From: DASUNQ01 sp044866775 | GTDB lineage: Bacteria > Acidobacteriota > Thermoanaerobaculia > Multivoradales > UBA5704 | Assembly (NCBI GenBank): GCA_044866775.1 | Contig: JBIOUG010000192.1 | Span: 1-64,000, forward strand | Length of the DNA stretch: 64,000 nt | Direction: 5' to 3' | Shown: piece by piece, positions 60,540-64,000 of the stretch | Numbering within the stretch: the first letter of the stretch is position 1 | How the letters are laid out: each line of letters begins with the position of its first letter | The notes under the pieces: model-generated | Seen by the model: only the letters and a program-made list of their open reading frames with translations | What the model was told of the DNA's origin: nothing | Databases searched by the model: none | Position numbers and translations under genes: made by a program

Positions 60540-61793
60540 TCACGCCAGGTTGCGGAGGTCGATCACGGTCTGCAGGGCGCGCCGCCGGTACATGCGCGAC
60601 ACCCGGCTGTTGACGGTGGAGTCGTAGGTGCGGTTCTCGAGCGCCACCAGCAGCGGCGCCTGGTAGTCGGGGTCGCGCCGGTCGGTCTGGCCGAGCGTGC
60701 TCACCCGGATGTAGTAGACGTTGGGCGGTCGGTTGGGCGCCACGCCTTCCCACAGCGCCGGGTTGGCCAGGTCGTTCGCGTGGTTGCCCAGCCACTCGTC
60801 GGTGGCGGTGCCGGCGTCGGTGATCACGCGATCGCCGTTCAAGTCGATGCCGAGCGCCACCTGCAGGTCGCGGATGTTGTCGGCGATGTCCACCGTCGCG
60901 TTGCTCGGGTCGTTGCGGTACGCGACGGCGGTGCCGGGGATCATGCGCGCCCGCGCCAGCCGCGGCGTCAGGTCGCTCGTCGCGTCGCCGTCGACGGCGT
61001 GCTTCTCGCGGATGTAGAAGCGGTACTCCTCGAGCAGCCCGACGTAGGCGACGCTGCGGAGCTGCGTCGGGAAGCCGCCGCCGCGCGACAGGGCCTGAAA
61101 GGCCGTCGTGTAGGTGCCGCCGGTGATGTTGAAGCTGAGCGTCGCCACCCCGCCCACGACGCTGCTGGTGCTCGGGTTGAGCTCGACGACCGCGAAGATC
61201 CCGTCGTCGAGCGCGCTCACCAGCAGCAGGGCCTCGGGCTTGTTCTCGGCGATGGCCTCCTGCAGGCTCTGCAGCGGCTGCGACACGCCCGTTGGGCTGG
61301 TGTCGTTGATCACCACGGTCCCCTGCGTCGGGACGGCCGGCGGCAGCGGCGAGAGCGAGAAGGTCGCTGGGTCGACGGTGTTGACCTGGTAGATCGAGCT
61401 CGTGAAGACACCGCGCACGGTCAGCACGTCGCTGCCGGCTAGCACCAGCGTCTCGTCGTCGCCGGCGAGGATGCGGGTATTGGCGGGCGCGTCGTCGAGC
61501 ATCTGCACGGCGATGCCGGTGGGAAGGTGGCGCGGCGTCGCTCCGGTCGCCTCGGCGGCGGGCAGTCCGCCGCGGCCGGTCATGCGGACGAGGCGCACCA
61601 TGTCGTACTGCGCCACGCGCAGCGACTGCTGCATGTCGGCGACGTGCGTCTGCACGCGCGCCACGCGGTTGTTGAAGTCGAAGAGCGCCAGGACGCCGAG
61701 CAGCAGGATCGCGGTGACGCCGGCGGCAACCAGCAGCTCGGCCAACGTGAAGCCGGCTTGCCGGCGGGTGAACCCGTCTTCGGTTGTCCTCAT
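60540..61793 (-). CDS. pilW: PilW-like minor pilin
   Basis: A 417-residue prepilin with the type III signal RRQAGFTLAELLVAAGVTAI, with cleavage expected after the Gly. The C-terminal part is beta-rich and includes GVFTSSIYQVNTVDPATFSL and other repeats. It starts one base after the pilV stop (TGAGATG) and is coupled to it. It belongs to the pilV-pilW-pilX-pilY1 set. Confidence 0.85.
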   Translation of the reverse strand: MRTTEDGFTRRQAGFTLAELLVAAGVTAILLLGVLALFDFNNRVARVQTHVADMQQSLRVAQYDMVRLVRMTGRGGLPAAEATGATPRHLPTGIAVQMLDDAPANTRILAGDDETLVLAGSDVLTVRGVFTSSIYQVNTVDPATFSLSPLPPAVPTQGTVVINDTSPTGVSQPLQSLQEAIAENKPEALLLVSALDDGIFAVVELNPSTSSVVGGVATLSFNITGGTYTTAFQALSRGGGFPTQLRSVAYVGLLEEYRFYIREKHAVDGDATSDLTPRLARARMIPGTAVAYRNDPSNATVDIADNIRDLQVALGIDLNGDRVITDAGTATDEWLGNHANDLANPALWEGVAPNRPPNVYYIRVSTLGQTDRRDPDYQAPLLVALENRTYDSTVNSRVSRMYRRRALQTVIDLRNLA

Positions 61794-61794
61794 C

Positions 61795-62334
61795 TCACTT
61801 TGCCTTGTAGATCTTGAGCATCAGCTCGCGACCGCCGCCGAACGGGTTGGCGAGCGAGCGGCGACTCTGCAGCTCCACCTGGATTTCCTTGAGGTGCACC
61901 TGGCCCGGCTCGGTGTCGCCCCGCAGCGGCTCTTCGAGGTCGTTGAGGTTGAACTGGCGGATGCGGGTGGCTCGCGACCAGGGCCCGATGTCGCCGAGGC
62001 CCGTCGGCGCCGAGGTCATCCACTTGCCGACGCCGCCATAGGGGCCCGAGCTGTCGCCGAGCAGGACGTAGAAGTCGCTCACCCAGAGCTCGGTCGAGGC
62101 GGCCGGAATCGCCAAGCGCGGACTGTCGAACGGCAGTTGGAACAGCTCCTCGAGCCGCGACTTCCCCATGTTGCTGACGTCGGTCGCCTCGCGGCCGGCG
62201 AGGTTGTTGCGAATGGACTGCACGAACAGCGGCAGGAGGCCGACCGCGATGATGAGGAAGATCCCGGCGGCGATCAGCACCTCGACGACTGAGAAACCGG
62301 CGCTGCCGGAGCGCGCCCGGCGTGGGACTCCCAT
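61795..62334 (-). CDS. pilV: PilV-like minor pilin
   Basis: A 179-residue prepilin with the signal GSAGFSVVEVLIAAGIFLII. Conserved positions downstream include GKSRLEELFQLP, typical of PilV. It is the first gene of the visible operon. The 141 bp before it (62335-62475) shows no clear promoter. Confidence 0.83.
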   Translation of the reverse strand: MGVPRRARSGSAGFSVVEVLIAAGIFLIIAVGLLPLFVQSIRNNLAGREATDVSNMGKSRLEELFQLPFDSPRLAIPAASTELWVSDFYVLLGDSSGPYGGVGKWMTSAPTGLGDIGPWSRATRIRQFNLNDLEEPLRGDTEPGQVHLKEIQVELQSRRSLANPFGGGRELMLKIYKAK

Positions 62335-62475
62335 GCTCGACCTCCCGCGCCGGCGCGGCCGGCGCTGTGAACTGCGTGCGGAGCTGCGCCGAGGCCAAGG
62401 AGCAAGGCGGGTGCCACGGCCGGGCGGCGCCGGCGCGCGCGGCGCAACTGGCTGGCGCTCTGGCGGTTGCGCCGC

Positions 62476-64000
62476 TCAGGCCGACGCCGGCGGGAGCGGC
62501 GTCCCTGGGGTGCTCTTGTTACCGCTCGTAACGAGAGTGTCGTCCGGGAAGTGGATGCGCACGCGGGTGCCGCCTCCCGGCCGGTCCTCCAGGCGGATGG
62601 TGCCGCCGTGCAGCACGACGATGCGGTGCGCGAGCGCGAGCCCCAGGCCGACGCCGCCGGCGCGACCGGTCACGAAGGGGTGGAAGAGGCGCTCGCGCAC
62701 CTCGGCAGGAAGCCCCGGGCCGCGGTCCTCGATCAGGAGCTCGGCGCCGCCGGGGACGCTCTCGACCGCCGCGCGCAGTGGCCCCGACCGCCCCGCCTCG
62801 CGCTCGGCCTGGGCCGCATTGCGCAGCAGGTTGCGCAAGGCGCGCTCGAGGAGCTGCGCATCGCCCGCGAGACGCGGCTCCTCCCCCACCGCACCGGCGA
62901 GCTCGACCTCGACGCCGTCGAGCGCCGGGTCGGCGGCGGCGCGCCGCAGCAGCGCCGGCAGCGACAGCTCTTCGGTGCGCGCCGTGCCCGGGCGCGCGAA
63001 GGCGAGGAAGTCGTCGAGCACGCGCTCGAGGTGGTCGGCCTCGCGCCGCATCTCGGCGAGGAAGTCGGGGAGCGCCTCCTCGTCGCGACGCCGCTCGATG
63101 AGCGTCAGGTAGCCGCGCAGGGTCGCCAGGCCGTTGCGCAGCTCGTGGGCGACGCCGCCGGCCATCTCGCCGAGGCGCCCGAGGCTCTCGGCCAGCCGTC
63201 CCTCCTCGGCCTGGCGCCGCGCCTCGGTCAGGTCGGCGAAGAGGACCAGGAAGCCGCGCACGCCGCCGTCGCCGCGGCGCAGCGGGTGGGCGGAGAGCCC
63301 GAGGGTGAGGGATTCGCCGCCGCGGCGCACCGTGCACTCGCGCCGCTGCAGCTCGCGGCCGCCGGCAACCGTCTCGGTGAGCAGGGCGAGAAGATCGGGA
63401 TGTCCGGCCAGCACCTCGCCGAGCGGCCGGCCCGGCTCCGGCGCCGAGACTGCCAGGAGCCGTGCGCCGACGGCGTTGAGCGCCAGCACCTCGCCGCCCT
63501 CGCCGAGCAGCAGGAGGCCGCTCTGAACGCTTCCGGCGAGGGTCCGCTCGAGGGCGGCGATGTCGTCGTCCGCCGTCCGCGCCTCGGCTCCGGCCATCGC
63601 CGCGAGCGCCCGCTCGAAGGTGGCGACGAGGAACTCCACCTCGTCGCGCTCGGGGCCGGCGGCTTCGCCGGCGGCGCGGGCGCGGGCGAGGAGGGCCTCG
63701 TAGGGCGCCAGCAGGTGACGCAGGAAGGCGAGGACGAGGAGGATCAGCGCGCCGTTGATCGCCAGCACGACGATGGTGAGGACACGCGCCGCACGCAGGC
63801 TGCCGGCGAGCGCGCCGCTCGGGAGGTCGACCCGGACGAGCCGCCGGCCGCCCGCACCCCCGACCGGCGCGAAGCCGGCGACGCCGTCCGGCAGGCGCTC
63901 GTCGAGCCCCAGGCCGGACGGCCGGTCGAGCGGCAGGCCGGCGGCAGGCGCGAGCGGCGCCGTCGCCAGCGGCGGGCCGCTTGCCGCCAGGATCTCGCCA
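62476..64000 (-). CDS. Sensor histidine kinase (N-terminus beyond window)
   Basis: The frame continues past the right edge, so the N-terminus is missing. In the coding direction the visible part starts with a periplasmic segment, then a membrane helix (IVVLAINGALILLVLAFL), a linker, a PAS-like region (SVQSGLLLLGEGGEVLALNA), the H-box GGVAHELRNGLATLRGYL and the ATPase N-box LLRNAAQA. The G-boxes are RGPGLPAE and VGLGLALAHRIVV. It is an NtrB/PilS-like orthodox kinase that should phosphorylate an NtrC-type receiver. It is 142 bp from pilV and in the same orientation. Confidence 0.9.
   Translation of the reverse strand, partial: GEILAASGPPLATAPLAPAAGLPLDRPSGLGLDERLPDGVAGFAPVGGAGGRRLVRVDLPSGALAGSLRAARVLTIVVLAINGALILLVLAFLRHLLAPYEALLARARAAGEAAGPERDEVEFLVATFERALAAMAGAEARTADDDIAALERTLAGSVQSGLLLLGEGGEVLALNAVGARLLAVSAPEPGRPLGEVLAGHPDLLALLTETVAGGRELQRRECTVRRGGESLTLGLSAHPLRRGDGGVRGFLVLFADLTEARRQAEEGRLAESLGRLGEMAGGVAHELRNGLATLRGYLTLIERRRDEEALPDFLAEMRREADHLERVLDDFLAFARPGTARTEELSLPALLRRAAADPALDGVEVELAGAVGEEPRLAGDAQLLERALRNLLRNAAQAEREAGRSGPLRAAVESVPGGAELLIEDRGPGLPAEVRERLFHPFVTGRAGGVGLGLALAHRIVVLHGGTIRLEDRPGGGTRVRIHFPDDTLVTSGNKSTPGTPLPPASA

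Noticed and set aside
59926..60795. pilX with a start at 60795
   Set aside because: The extension would overlap the end of pilW, and the ATG at 60504 has a good ribosome site and gives the correct minor pilin N-terminus.

Overview
The window is about 70% G+C and densely coded on both strands. The genes present (Tol-Pal-type CpoB, FtsEX, TatA, OmpA, PilY1/PilX/PilW/PilV, lipoproteins, two PATAN/DUF4388 proteins, TPR-rich secreted proteins, a giant RHS protein and a TonB-containing Ser/Thr kinase) indicate a Gram-negative bacterium of the Acidobacteriota (Thermoanaerobaculia-like) or Myxococcota type. I favour Acidobacteriota, but this rests on gene content only. No rRNA, tRNA, CRISPR array, insertion sequence or phage gene was seen.

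Layout. 1-8.1 kb: envelope and housekeeping genes (CpoB-like TPR protein, LysM protein, Fis-type HTH protein, lytic transglycosylase behind a near-consensus sigma-54 promoter, tatA, an AmgK-like sugar kinase, rlmN, pgeF and a GDSL lipoprotein), with four copies of a REP-like repeat between them. 8.3-20.7 kb: a PATAN-domain helical protein, a 2107-residue RHS/YD-repeat protein, a secreted amidohydrolase and a radical SAM/SPASM protein with an extra C-terminal domain. 20.8-24 kb: gatB-ftsE-ftsX, tightly packed. 24-34 kb: two outer-membrane proteins, a 21-bp tandem repeat array, a secreted TPR-CHAT protease-like protein, a small protein of unknown function, a large secreted protein and a lipoprotein. 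34-36 kb: yebC-ruvC-PATAN operon. 36-42.3 kb: a pseudo-receiver/Ser-Thr kinase/TonB fusion, then a small coiled-coil protein, accD, an orphan antitoxin-like gene and folC. 42.3-44.3 kb: a lower-G+C insert with a single gene joining a TIR-like (PF10137/Cap12-type) domain to a HAD hydrolase. 44.3-51.5 kb: glyA, a Lys/Ala/Pro-rich basic protein, an acyl-CoA carboxylase beta subunit, tldD-pmbA and ychF. 51.5-64 kb: a TPR protein, a PATAN-free hypothetical, a SelA N-terminal-domain-only ORF coupled to an NtrC-type regulator, then the pilV-W-X-Y1 minor pilin/adhesin operon with a downstream FxLYD-type protein, and a sensor histidine kinase running off the right edge.

Functional themes are cell envelope biogenesis and division (LysM, SLT, Tat, FtsEX, OmpA, CpoB), type IV pilus assembly with two-component control, and possible conflict or signalling systems (RHS, CHAT, TIR-HAD). 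The best candidates for something undescribed are the TIR-like/HAD fusion in the low-G+C insert and the pseudo-receiver/kinase/TonB fusion, whose Shine-Dalgarno sequence lies in a perfect 9-bp hairpin. Several genes look leaderless (a -10 hexamer 6-8 nt before the start codon), and two genes are best explained by CTG starts.
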